In this document: in pieces, positions 47,755 to 59,250 of the stretch
Position numbering within the stretch: the first letter of the stretch is position 1
Layout of the letters: each line of letters opens with the position of its first letter
Assembly: GCA_022414725.1 (NCBI GenBank)
Contig: CM039464.1
Coordinates: 1 to 64,000, forward strand
Reading direction: 5' to 3'
Source of the DNA: Microglena sp. YARC
Lineage: Eukaryota; Chlorophyta; Chlorophyceae; Chlamydomonadales; Chlamydomonadaceae
Length of the DNA: 64,000 nucleotides
Position numbers and translations under genes: made by a program
Notes under the pieces: generated by a model
Seen by the model: only the letters and a program-made list of their open reading frames with translations
Told to the model about the DNA's origin: nothing
The model's database searches: none

Positions 47755-48370
47755 TCTAGTTATAAATAATATCTAATTCCTCAACCGAAATCTTCACCCG
47801 ACCAGCAGCCCTCAGGGTAGAACAAACCGATCGGTATTCCGGTATTGGGTATTTGATGGTCGGTATACTGGAGCCCAAAATTCCCAATGTCGGTTTGCCC
47901 GGAACTTTCTCGGGAGTCCGTTCCGGTATGCACCGACCAAATCTGAGGGCGAGTTCCGGTCAGACCGACCGAAATTCGGCCAGGGTTTCCGGTATCCGAC
48001 TCAGCTTTGTAGCTGAGTAGCTGTGTAGCTTTCATGGTGAGTGGTGCCCATGAGTTTCTGGACAGTTGAAACTTCGTCTTCCTTGACCTTCCCAACACCT
48101 GCCCTTATGGAAGAGGAAGATGAAAGCTCTTCCCTCCCTTTTAAACTTGCCCTGTTAGGGCTCCACTCGCCACAGAAATTTGAACCGAAACCGTGAGTAT
48201 TTATAGCCTGCACACTCCATTGCGCACTCGAGCTTCTCTGGAACCTCGCGTTTGTTGAAGCTACTTGGTGGTGCCGTTACCTCTTGCAGCAGCTTCTCCT
48301 CGGCCTTGATCCTTGAGTCTTTGACTGGCTCGTCGTATTTGTTGAAGCGAGACTTCATCGCATCAGACGT

Positions 48371-48530
48371 TCGGCTCCTCGGCTCCTCGGCTCCTCACCT
48401 CCTCCTCGCATCTCCTCCTCCCCCTTCTCCCCCTCCTCCTCCTCCTCCTCGGCTCCTCGGATCTTCCCCTCCTCCTCGCTCCTACCCCTCCCTCTTCCCC
48501 CCCTCCCCCTTCTGCTGCTGTCCTTGCGGA
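48371..48530 (+). repeat. Polypyrimidine CT-rich tract (representative)
   Basis: About 150 bp of almost pure pyrimidine on the plus strand follows three CGGCTCCT 8-mers and ends at CTGCTGCTGTCC. It is present in every unit, with length changes in the CTC triplets. It produces Pro-rich plus-strand and Glu/Arg-rich minus-strand ORFs by composition alone. It could act as a long pyrimidine tract for the CTGCAG acceptor just downstream. Confidence 0.7.
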
Positions 48531-48582
48531 CTTCTGAGCGCAAGGAACTGCAGGGCGTTATTGCTCTTGGCGCCTGATTGTC

Positions 48583-49214
48583 ATGGACTCAACTCGTTCC
48601 AAGGGTGGTCAGCAAACACTTCTGAGCTGTAAGTCATGTAGCCTGGTACCGTCGCGTGCATTCGCCAACCCCAACTGCATTGCCGGCCACTTGACCCCTG
48701 CTGCTAGTTGAAATTCACAGTCCCCTGCTGCCTTACGAACTCCAGATCTGGTTCTACAACTTTGCATCCGCATGTGGAACAGTGGCAGCCCATCTGCATT
48801 GCTAGCCACTTGACCCCCTGCTGCTAGTTGAAATTCACAGTCCCCTGCTGCCTTACGAACTCCAGATCTGGTTCTGCAACTTTGCATCCACATGTGTAAC
48901 AGTGCCAGCCCATCTGCATTGCCAGCCACTTGACCCCCTGCTGCTAGTTGAAATTCACAGTCCCCTTACGAACTCCAGATCTGGTTCTACAACTTTGCAT
49001 CCACATGTGTAACAGTGGCAGCCCATCTGCATTGCTAGCCACTTGACCCCCTGCTGGTGTAGATGAGGATGAGGATGATGATGAGCTGAGTGAGCTCAGC
49101 AGTGAGAGTGATGAGTCCGATAGGGACCCCATCTCCGATGACGATGAAGACATTGCTGGCATGCCTCCCCTGATGAATGACAACGAAGTGGACCCTTTCC
49201 TTGAGGGACTGTAG
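48583..49214 (+). CDS. Candidate two-exon small acidic protein (representative copy)
   Basis: I do not recognise this gene; the model is my inference. Exon 1 runs from the ATG at 48583 to 48628 and is followed directly by a consensus donor GTAAGT. The terminal exon starts after GTGTAG at 49062 and runs 49063-49214 to a TAG. Phases match (46 nt + 152 nt), giving 65 residues. The N-terminal 15 are polar. The rest is strongly acidic and Ser-rich, opening EDEDDDE and ending in NDNEVDPFLEGL. AATAAA signals at 49264-49273 lie about 50 bp past the stop. The 434-bp intron consists mainly of 120-bp sub-repeats. The true protein could be longer: a pyrimidine tract followed by CTGCAG (about 48553) upstream of the ATG looks like an acceptor. 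It may be the 3' end of a captured gene. No TATA box is obvious at this start. Confidence 0.35.
48711..49062 (+). repeat. 120-bp direct sub-repeats inside the unit (representative)
   Basis: Two full 120-bp copies (48711-48830, 48831-48950) and a shorter third (48951-49062) follow one another, each starting AAATTCACAG and ending CCCCTGCTG. A further partial copy precedes them. Equivalent tracts lie in every unit; the unit at 59990-60220 has one full copy fewer. The period is a multiple of three, which explains the periodic minus-strand ORFs over this tract. I do not regard those ORFs as genes. Confidence 0.85.
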
Positions 49215-49814
49215 ATGCTGCAGCTTATTCCAAGTAGTAGCTGTCTAGGAATTATTTTGTCAAAATAAATAAACTTCTGTTGTGAATGCCAGATCTATTC
49301 CCAAGCTGGTGACATGTACATGACCAGGTTTTTAAGCTCTGCTTTATGAAAGTTGACTGCAATGTGGCCTGCCAGTTAAGTTAAATTAAGGTGATGAAGT
49401 AGCTTAGCTACATATGAATTGGGGCTGTTGTCAGGCACATTTTACAGTTAGGCTATAAATGGATGTATTACAACTCTCAATTCGTTTTTTTGTAAAAATG
49501 CCCCCAAACTGTGACCTGAAAGTGGGGCAAAAAACCGGAAGGTAAAAAACCGAAGTGCTGTCAAAACCGGAGGTTTGTTGAAAAAGGAACAAAAAGTGCG
49601 GTATTAAAATATTGCCAAAAAGTGGGCCGGAAGGGTAAAAAGAGAGTTCCGGTATGGCCAGCCAATCCCAGGAAGGCCATTGTCCTACCCTGGCAGCCCT
49701 AATCCCTCAGCCCTAAAACAGCCGCCGTCGCAATCTAACTTGATACGGTCAGATCATGGTGTCAAGTACGCCCACTCCTGGATCTTCCAGTAGGCCCAGT
49801 ACTCATGGGGAAAC

Positions 49815-49898
49815 GTCTGTATAGCTCAGTTGGGAGAGCGCAGGACTGAAGTTCAGTCATTAATCCTGAGGTCGTTGGTTCGATCCCGACTGGAGACA
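49815..49898 (+). tRNA. tRNA-Phe(GAA)-like copy with acceptor mismatch
   Basis: It is 84 nt, consensus except for GTCTGTA at the 5' end, which breaks one acceptor pair. Only T3 follows, so a Pol III terminator is not evident close by. Confidence 0.62.
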
Positions 49899-50765
49899 CG
49901 TTTACAGGGTTTGGGGTACAGGGTCTAGGGTTTAGGGTCTAGTTATAAATAATATCTAATTCCTCAACCGAAATCTTCACCCGACCAGCAGCCCTCAGGG
50001 TAGAACAAACCGATCGGTATTCCGGTATTGGGTATTTGATGGTCGGTATACTGGAGCCCAAAATTCCCAATGTCGGTTTGCCCGGAACTTTCTCGGGACT
50101 CCGTTCCGGTATGCACCGACCAAATCTGAGGGCGAGTTCCGGTCAGACCGACCGAAATTCGGCCAGGGTTTCCGGTATCCGACTCAGCTTTGTAGCTGAG
50201 TAGCTGTGTAGCTTTCATGGTGAGTGGTGCCCATGAGTTTCTGGACAGTTGAAACTTCGTCTTCCTTGACCTTCCCAACACCTGCCCTTATGGAAGAGGA
50301 AGATGAAAGCTCTTCCCTCCCTTTTAAACTTGCCCTGTTAGGGCTCCACTCGCCACAGAAATTTGAACCGAAACCGTGAGTATTTTATAGCCTGCACACT
50401 CCATTGCGCACTCGAGCTTCTCTGGAACCTCGCGTTTGTTGAAGCTACTTGGTGGTGCCGTTACCTCTTGCAGCAGCTTCTCCTCGGCCTTGATCCTTGA
50501 GTCTTTGACTGGCTCGTCGTATTTGTTGAAGCGAGACTTCATCGCATCAGACGTTCGGCTCCTCGGCTCCTCGGCTCCTCACCTCCTCCTCGCATCTCCT
50601 CCTCCCCCTTCTCCCCCTCCTCCTCCTCCTCCTCGGCTCCTCGGATCTTCCCCTCCTCCTCGCTCCTACCCCTCCCTCTTCCCCCCTCCCCCTTCTGCTG
50701 CTGTCCTTGCGGACTTCTGAGCGCAAGGAACTGCAGGGCGTTATTGCTCTTGGCGCCTGATTGTC

Positions 50766-51397
50766 ATGGACTCAACTCGTTCCAAGGGTGGTCAGCAAAC
50801 ACTTCTGAGCTGTAAGTCATGTAGCCTGGTACCGTCGCGTGCATTCGCCAACCCCAACTGCATTGCCGGCCACTTGACCCCTGCTGCTAGTTGAAATTCA
50901 CAGTCCCCTGCTGCCTTACGAACTCCAGATCTGGTTCTACAACTTTGCATCCGCATGTGGAACAGTGGCAGCCCATCTGCATTGCTAGCCACTTGACCCC
51001 CTGCTGCTAGTTGAAATTCACAGTCCCCTGCTGCCTTACGAACTCCAGATCTGGTTCTGCAACTTTGCATCCACATGTGTAACAGTGCCAGCCCATCTGC
51101 ATTGCCAGCCACTTGACCCCCTGCTGCTAGTTGAAATTCACAGTCCCCTTACGAACTCCAGATCTGGTTCTACAACTTTGCATCCACATGTGTAACAGTG
51201 GCAGCCCATCTGCATTGCTAGCCACTTGACCCCCTGCTGGTGTAGATGAGGATGAGGATGATGATGAGCTGAGTGAGCTCAGCAGTGAGAGTGATGAGTC
51301 CGATAGGGACCCCATCTCCGATGACGATGAAGACATTGCTGGCATGCCTCCCCTGATGAATGACAACGAAGTGGACCCTTTCCTTGAGGGACTGTAG
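50766..51397 (+). CDS. Candidate small acidic protein, block 3
   Basis: Exon 1 is 50766-50811 and the terminal exon 51246-51397. It is identical in coding content to the representative copy. Confidence 0.33.
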
Positions 51398-51994
51398 ATG
51401 CTGCAGCTTATTCCAAGTAGTAGCTGTCTAGGAATTATTTTGTCAAAATAAATAAACTTCTGTTGTGAATGCCAGATCTATTCCCAAGCTGGTGACATGT
51501 ACATGACCAGGTTTTTCAGCTCTGCTTTATGAAAGTTGACTGCAATGTGGCCTGCCAGTTAAGTTAAATTAAGGTGATGAAGTAGCTTAGCTATATATGA
51601 ATTGGGGCTGTTGTCAGGCACATTTTACAGTTAGGCTATAAATGGATGTATTACAACTCTCAATTCGTTTTTTTGTAAAAATGCCCCCAAACTGTGACCT
51701 GAAAGTGGGGCAAAAAACCGGAAGGTAAAAAACCGAAGTGCTGTCAAAACCGGAGGTTTGTTGAAAAAGGAACAAAAAGTGCGGTATTAAAATATTGCCA
51801 AAAAGTGGGCCGGAAGGGTAAAAAGAGAGTTCCGGTATGGCCAGCCAATCCCAGGAAGGCCATTGTCCTACCCTGGCAGCCCTAATCCCTCAGCCCTAAA
51901 ACAGCCGCCGTCGCAATCTAACTTGATACGGTCAGATCATGGTGTCAAGTACACTCCTGGATCTTCCAGTAGGCCCAGTACTCATGGGGAAACC

Positions 51995-52078
51995 GTCTCT
52001 ATAGCTCAGTTGGGAGAGCGCAGGACTGAAGTTCAGTCATTAATCCTGAGGTCGTTGCTTCGATCCCGACTGGAGACA
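51995..52078 (+). tRNA. tRNA-Phe(GAA)-like copy with T-stem mismatch
   Basis: It is 84 nt, consensus except that the T stem reads GTTGC instead of GTTGG, breaking the pair next to the loop. Only T3 follows. It sits in the unit that the Copia element splits about 600 bp downstream. Confidence 0.62.
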
Positions 52079-52667
52079 CGTTTAAACAGGGTTTGGGGTA
52101 CAGGGTCTAGGGTTTAGGGTCTAGTTATAAATAATATCTAATTCCTCAACCGAAATCTTCACCCGACCAGCAGCCCTCAGGGTAGAACAAACCGATCGGT
52201 ATTCCGGTATTGGGTATTTGATGGTCGGTATACTGGAGCCCAAAATTCCCAATGTCGGTTTGCCCGGAACTTTCTCGGGAGTCCGTTCCGGTATGCACCG
52301 ACCAAATCTGAGGGCGAGTTCCGGTCAGACCAACCGAAATTCGGCCAGGGTTTCCGGTATCCGACTCAGCTTTGTAGCTGAGTAGCTGTGTAGCTTTCAT
52401 GGTGAGTGGTGCCCATGAGTTTCTGGACAGTTGAAACTTCGTCTTCCTTGACCTTCCCAACACCTGCCCTTATGGAAGAGGAAGATGAAAGCTCTTCCCT
52501 CCCTTTTAAACTTGCCCTGTTAGGGCTCCACTCGCCACAGAAATTTGAACCGAAACCGTGAGTATTTTATAGCCTGCACACTCCATTGCGCACTCGAGCT
52601 TCTCTGGAACCTCGCGTTTGTTGAAGCTACTTGGTGGTGCCGTTACCTCTTGCAGCAGCTTCTCCTC

Positions 52668-52991
52668 TATCAGCTTGAAATCACTCCGGTAGAGTGGACA
52701 GTAGATTAAAGCAGCGGAACAGACGCACCAATCTATACACGGAGACAAGGATAACGTTACAGACACAGGAGACCCATAAAGGGGCACCTGTGGTGAAAGG
52801 AGGCGGTAGACAGGAACCTAACAGGGTACAGATCAGACCGGAGACGTAGGTGACAGGAAGCTGCCACTGAGTCATCTCAAGATGACTCAGTCCCACGGGA
52901 AGCTGGCTCAGGAGAGCCGATAGTTCTAAGGGAGTACATAAGTAGTCACCAAGTATTAAAACGCGTGAGAGCACCGCTATACATGCTGATT
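52668..52991 (-). repeat. 3' LTR of Copia copy C
   Basis: Starts TATCAGC and ends GCTGATT. The purine-rich tract complement CTCCACCT lies immediately to the right, as expected upstream of a 3' LTR on the minus strand. Confidence 0.88.
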
Positions 52992-53381
52992 CTCCACCTA
53001 TGACACAGGTGACATACAATAGTACTACTCCACCTATGGCACTGGTGACATAGAACTATATGTAACAAATTAAAAAAAAAAAAATCAAAGAACTTCGAAA
53101 AAAAAATCGAGAGAAACTTCAAATGAAACCCGAAGGGTGTAAGGGAAGGTATGAAGCAAGGCAAAGAACCAAAATTTGCCAATTGGATATAAGAGGACAA
53201 CTAAATATCAAAGTCGGGTAACAACGGTATAGAAAACCCAATCCGGGAATAGGAACCTAATGCCAATCAATGATAACTTAAAGAAACTCTAAATGTAACC
53301 AAAGAAACCCTAAAATGTAACCAAAAATTCCAGAATACATGTAACCAAAATTCTAGAATACATGTAACCAAAAAAATTGGT
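52992..53381 (-). other. 3' untranslated region of Copia copy C
   Basis: Non-coding, with A-rich tracts and three near-identical 24-28-bp repeats of a TGTAACCAAA-containing word at about 53295-53370. It includes the AACAACGGTATAGAAAACCC block common to the family. Confidence 0.6.
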
Positions 53382-56300
53382 TTAAGGAGAAGCAGTCATT
53401 CCAAACATGCGAATGAAACGCCAGAACACCATAGGATCAAGGGGCTTGGTGAAGGGGTCAGCACAGTTGTCCTTAGTGTTAACATAGGCAACATCCACCT
53501 GGCCATCCTCCACCAGCTCCTGGATATAGTGATGGATGACATCAATGTGCTTGTTGCGAGGGAGCAGCTGACAGTCATTGGCCCAGCTCAAGGACCCCAA
53601 GTTGTCACCCTGAATGGTGACCAGGTCACAAGGCAGCCCTAGATCAATTCTCAACTTTTTTCAACCATTGCACCTCCCTGGCAGTCTGAGACAGGGCCTG
53701 ATACTCAGCCTCACTGGAGCTAACAGCAACAGTGGGTTGCCTTTTGCTCATCCAGTTCACAAGGCAGCCTCCAGCAAGCACAGCATAGCCAGTCTGAGAT
53801 CTCCTGTCAGACCCATCATCAGCAAAGGATGAGTCACTAAAGACAGTAAAAGAGAAACCAGGGCTGTGAGTGTAAGTGAGGCCCAGATGGGAATGTTCTC
53901 TCAAATACAAAAGCAAGCGCTTGGCTGCAGCCCACAGGGGGGCAGTGGGTTGAGCAGAAAAACCTGGACAGGTAGCTCACAGCAAAAGAAATATCAGGCC
54001 TTGTGCAGGTAGCCAGGTACAGCAAAGCCCCCACAAGAGAGAGGTACTGGCTGTTAGAGGCCAGAGGTTCTCCAGGAGGATCAGTGACAGTGCACTTGGC
54101 CATGGGAACTGAAAACTTGGGCTTGGTAGCAGCAGTGAGACCAAACTGCTCCACCAGCTCAACAATGTAGGAGTGCTGGGAGAGGTCGATCTTAACACAC
54201 CTGCCGTCAGAATCAAGTGTACAAGTCATGTCCAATGAAAGGAACTGGACAGGTACACCCATTTCCTTGACTTCCCACCCAGCTGCTTCCATAGCCTTGA
54301 TCAGCAAGGCATACCTATGCAGCTCACTAAAAGCACAGATAAAGTCATCCACATAGGTCAGGACATAGCTCCACCCACCAGTAGAATCCCTCCTGAAATA
54401 CAGAGCAGGTTCAGCTTTTCACATGGTAAAACCGTGGGCAACCAAAACCTGCTTTACATCTTTGCTCCAAGCCCTGGGTGCCTGCTTTAAACCATACAGA
54501 GATTTAATCAGCTTGCACACAAGGGGAACATTGTCAGGACCAAGTTCATGAAAGCCCTCAGGCTGGTAACAGAACAGGTCCAGACCAGGTTCCAGCTTGG
54601 CATTCAAGAATGCAGTCTTGATGTCCAGCTGCCTCACAAACATTTTTCTATGAGTGATGGCAGCAAGGAGCACACGAAGACCTGCTTTAGAGGAGACGGG
54701 GGCATATACATCATGGTAGTCCAGCCCAGGACGTTGCAGAAAACCACGAACTACAAAACGAGCTTTAAAACGCAAAGAACCATCAGCCCCATGTTTCTTG
54801 ACAAATAACCATCTGCCAGATAGAATCCTCTGCCTAGGAGGCTGTGGAGTGAGGACCCAAGTGCCATGAGCATGGAGGGAGGCCATCTCATCCTTCATAG
54901 CCTGCAGCCAGAGATCTCTGTCAGGGTTGGTAGGTAACATTGCAGCTTTATAAGAGAGTTCAGTAGAGGTAGAAATAAAAGCCCCCACGTACAAGCAGTG
55001 TACTTGTACATGGGCAGCGGGGATATCAGCAGTATCAGCAGTAACCGGTAATAAAGCCCCCAGCGCAGCACTCATGCGTGGTTGAACAAGGCCGGCCTCC
55101 TTTGCCTCTAAAATCGTCGAAGCCTGGGTACACTGGAACACCCCAGCCATACGCAGTATCTGACCCGGACCAGTGTTCGAGGTCATCACTCACATCATCT
55201 GTGACGGCCACATCGTCGCAATGCCTGGTCCGGTATAAACCACCAGGTATAGCAGGGGGTGAAGTGATCAACAACTCCCGCGAGCTATCCGAATAGGTGG
55301 ACGGGGGGTGGCGACTAGTGGGCAGTGGACCTGTACTAGGTTCCACTATGACCCGAGGCTGTCCTAATCCTACGACTTCACCGACGAAATGTGGCGCAGA
55401 GGAAGGCCGGCGACCCCTGAGATTCGAATAAATTAGAGCTTGAAGGAACATCAGACTCCCCTGGCCCAATGCCGCCGCACGCGATACAGCACCATCATTA
55501 CCTGGCCTGGGACGCATCGTCATCCATGACCAGTAAAGCGGTCAACAATCGGGGTTGGTAAAGGGCCCAGGACATTGTCAGTAGTATCAAGCCCTTTACC
55601 GATGATAGCGGCAGGGGTGCGAGAAAAATGCTGAGATCCATCATAGGGAAAGAGCACAGGGATACAGTTATAGCTAAACTGTTCATAGAAGAGCACATCA
55701 CGACTCTCTACCACCTGGCGCAACTTCGGAACCCAAACAAAAGAACCCTTACTCACCAGAGAATACCCAACCAGTCTACCAGATAACGCCCTTTCGTCAA
55801 GCTTATTGCGCTTCTTCCCATTCACTAAGGTAACATAGCATGGGCACCCGAACACGCGCAATAACGATACATCAGGTAGAACCCCAAAGAACAACTCATA
55901 AGGAGTCTTGTCACCCTGATTAGGCAGCCGGTTGCGTAGGTAACACGCGGCGAGGAAGGCATATGGCCAGAAGGACTTAGTGAGCTTAGACTCCAAGGAC
56001 CCCATTGTACCGTTCCACAGTCGCATTCTGCTGAGCAGTGTAAGCCATGGACAATTCATGCACAGCACCAACCGATTCTAACCAATCCTCGAACCACTTC
56101 ACTATAAATCCCTTAGCCCTGTCAGACCTAAGACACTTGAAAACAAATCCATGCAGCTGAGTCATCCATCTGAGGATGGTAGTTTGAACTGCTAAGGGAG
56201 CTTCATCCCTGGTTCTCAAGCACAAGACCTCAGCATAGCCAGAGTATTGGTCAGTGAGACACAGAACATAAAACTCCCCACGCAAGCCCCTAATATTAAA

Positions 56301-57065
56301 TGGCCCCATGATGTCCAAGTGAAGGCGTTGTAATGGGGCACGGATCCTAGTTTTGCTTTCTTTAGGAAAAGGGATACGTTTTCCCTTTGCCTTCTGACAA
56401 GCATCACATGGGATCTTAGACAGTCTTTGCACCTGTTGGAGAGTGAGGGGTAAGTTCTGAACCAAACCCTTCCTTACAAGGTTGTGCATGGCATCATAGC
56501 CAGGGTGACCCAGCCGCCTATGCCACAACCATTCAGGAGTGGTAGGGATCACAACTCCACCATCCTCATCAACATCAAGAGCAAAAGCTGGATAATTTTC
56601 AGCACCATACAAACGGCCACGAGGGGTGTGACAAGGCCTACATGCAAACTTGTACACACCATCACTGGATTCAGGGAAAGACCACAGAACAGAAGAGCCC
56701 TGTGTGGCAGTACAACTAAGACTATCAAAAGAAATCTTGCAGTTGTGAGCATGGGCAACAGCATTTACTGACATGAGGTTCACCGGACAGTGTGGGATGT
56801 AGAGAACATTGGTTAAAGTGATTGGTGTTGGTAACCAATCACTACCTAACACAATAGAACCCTGACCCACAGACCGTTGAACCACACCATCACCAAATTT
56901 AACTGCTGGCCCAGTCTCAGAAGCATGAAACACAGTGAACAAAGACATATCACCTGTGATTGACATCCCAGCTCCAGAATCAACATGCCAGACACCCTCA
57001 GACAGGCTCGGGCTGCAGACATTTGAAAATTTCGCAGTGCAAGAGAAAAGGACAGAGCGTACCTC
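53382..57065 (-). pseudogene. Copia pol of copy C, frame-broken
   Basis: Minus-strand order: VWHVDSGAG protease (DSGA at 56970-56981); integrase zinc motif WLWHRRLGH/CDACQKAKGK; integrase Asp (HLDIMGP, about 56301-56325), Asp (RSDRAKGF, about 56107-56127) and Glu (VERYN, about 56002-56019); a 26-bp deletion just after it relative to A2, which shifts the frame; the integrase C-terminal region (55520-56000); and a variable linker with breaks near 55522 and 55110. RT follows (LDIKTAFLNAKLEP, 54419-55189) and ends at a UGA where A2 has Cys, then YVDDFICAF. RNase H is broken by indels near 53965 and in a T-run at about 53657. It ends ADPFTKPLDP near 53440. Confidence 0.88.
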
Positions 57066-57068
57066 CTA
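57063..57068 (-). promoter_or_regulatory. Conserved in-frame UAG-GAG at the gag/pol junction
   Basis: In copy C the gag stop TAG is followed in the same frame by GAG GTA CGC and an open path into the protease DSGA. The same arrangement is at 13236 (A1) and 18275 (A2). It looks like a readthrough site controlling the gag-to-pol ratio; see findings. Confidence 0.55.
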
Positions 57069-59219
57069 TTTCTTGTCCAAAGCATACCCATCAATCTGAG
57101 CCTGCATGGAGGCCAGCTGCCGCGGAGTAAGCACACCTGGAAGGGCCAAGGCCATGGGCACCGGATTGGTAACCGGTGCACCAGGCTTGGTCTTACGCAG
57201 GTGCGGATGCTTCGTGAAACAGCGATCCTCCGAGTGGGTCGTCTTGCTGAGGCATGGGCCCCAAGTGCAATCCAGACGCCGCTTGTTGGAACCGGAACCC
57301 TGAGAACCAGATCCCTGCCCACGCTGAATCGCAGCATTGGCAGGAACCTGGGGAGCGTCCCGGGACCAACCAGGGTGCCTGGAGTCGGACCTGGGGAGAG
57401 CAATGTTCAAAATGTCGAGAGACCTATATGCCTCCAGACAAGACCAGTAATCGACTGCCTGTCTGTTAGCCAACATCATACCGTACTGGATCCGCAGCGA
57501 TTCAAATCGGATCAAACGGATCCCATTCACAATGGTTTCCATGGCGTGGCGCTGAGTGACAGGATGTCCAGCACTGCGGAGGTCAGTGCACAGACTGCGA
57601 ACCATGCGAAAGAAATCATCGACACGGTCAGAAGGGCCCATGTGCGCATTATGAAGTTCGATACGCATTAGAGGGACTCTAGAGGCAAGGGCATCAGACT
57701 GCGTCTTCCGGATATCCAAAAGGATATCCCGAGGGTGGCAAAGTCCTGGTATACCTTGACCATATCGTCCTCCATGTTCGCGAGCATCATAGTTAAACAC
57801 ATGAGCTCCTGACGTTCGAGAGGCAGTGCACTGAACCCCAACAGTGCAGGATCAAACCGAGACTCACCATGAATGAGGGTATTAGACCCAGCTCCAATCG
57901 CAGAAGGGACAGGAGCCAAGAACCTACGAATGTCCATGAAATACTCCGCAGCAAGACCAGCGTCAAGAGCGCGCTGGTCGTCTATGTTCCTAATCACAGG
58001 AATGGACCTCGCAACACTCATAAGCAGCTCGAAATCTGGCTAACAGGACACAGAGGGACAGGCACTCGCACAAACTGATAACCAAGCTTCTCGTGATCAC
58101 TACGCCTCGTACCACCAAAGGAAACACCATGATCTGGGGGATACAGAATCCCAGAAGTGACTGGACCAAGAAAAGAACGACACCTGGTACCAAGCTCAGA
58201 GAAAGCCATCACTCGGCGATGCCTCATCTTCACACTAACATTTGCCATTGTAGCCTGCATATCCATCCGACCGTACAAAGAGCGGTTCAAGGACTCACCA
58301 TCCCGTCGATCCTGGTTGATCAGGCGGTAGTCCCGCAAGTTCAAAGTCGGAGGAGATCCACCAGTGAGCAGATGCTCCCATGATTCGCATGACCGCGTAT
58401 ATAGCATAGGAGGAGGGCCAGGGGCAGGAGGCAGCTCCACCGCGGAGGCGGAGGGGGTTCCAGGGAGGCACCAGCAGCAGAGGTGCGTGCAGAGGAAACA
58501 GCAGCCTCGCGAGAGCGAGTGTGGTAGCCAGGGAGGCCACGCTCCATGGGGGCAGATGCAGAGGAAAAAGAAGCAAAGCCCTTCAAGAAAGTGGGCTTAG
58601 CCACCTCCGGGTAAGCCGGGGGAACAGGCTCAAAGGGAGGCGCCGACGAAGGCTGAGGCTGATACACAGGCGAAAGCTCTCGATTAGGCATCTGCTGATC
58701 AGCAGGCTCATACACCGGCGAAACAGCGGAAGTCTCAAAGACACGAGTGGCAGCAGCAGATGGAGTCACGCCACCGAAGTCAGCACTCGTAGCACTCTTC
58801 AAGTCCTCCTCATCATCAGTAGTAGTAGAGTAGTCTTCATCATAATTGAAGGGGACGCAATGAGGCTGCGGGTCTGATGCACAACGGATGATCTGTGTCT
58901 GTACACAACACAGCTTCATCAGGACATCCTCAACATCAGAGGACAGGCGTCGAACATTAAGAGAAGGAACCGTAAAGTTGGAGGATTGATCGGGGGGGGT
59001 TACTTCCTTGATGGCGGAAGGACCCACCTCTCCGGCAGCAGAGGCCGCTGGCGCGCAGTCGTCTAGCCAATCCAGAGGAACCTTCACCCCCGTTGGGAGG
59101 ATTCGGTCGCATCCATTGCTCACAATGACACTGCGGATCCAACGAGCCCATGAAACACCATTAAGTTTGGTAAGTTTCACAAAGCCGGCAGGAGGCCCTC
59201 GCGGAAGTTGCATTATCAA
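57066..59219 (-). pseudogene. Copia gag of copy C, frame-broken
   Basis: It begins MIMQLPRGPPAGF at 59219. It has an acidic segment (TDDEEDLK), a Pro-rich region with YEP/YQP repeats, the SCESWEHLL..YGRMD block, the DDQRALDAGLAAEYF block, the SLDILNIALPRSDSRHPGWS block and a CX4CX5HX4C knuckle near 57221-57270. It ends QIDGYALDKK and UAG (57066-57068). Frameshifts near 58440, 58040 and 57740 divide it into four ORFs. The order and spacing match A2 gag. Confidence 0.82.
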
Positions 59220-59250
59220 AGCAGTGGTAGTGATGAGGAGCCCAATAACC

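Noticed and set aside
52296..52420. Perfect ACTCAGCT-TTGT-AGCTGAGT hairpin as a terminator or small-RNA precursor
   Set aside because: The 8-bp stem is too short for a miRNA precursor, and eukaryotic Pol II does not use such terminators. It lies in a GTAGCT-rich microrepeat that pairs easily by chance.
57201..57671. Plus-strand ORFs of up to 156 codons opposite gag, and similar ones opposite pol
   Set aside because: They lie antisense to recognisable Copia domains and match nothing I know.
59235..59250. Primer-binding site next to the 5' LTR of Copia C
   Set aside because: GGTTATTGGGCTCC follows the LTR but does not convincingly match the initiator tRNA-Met 3' end. It may use an internal tRNA fragment, which I cannot verify by eye.
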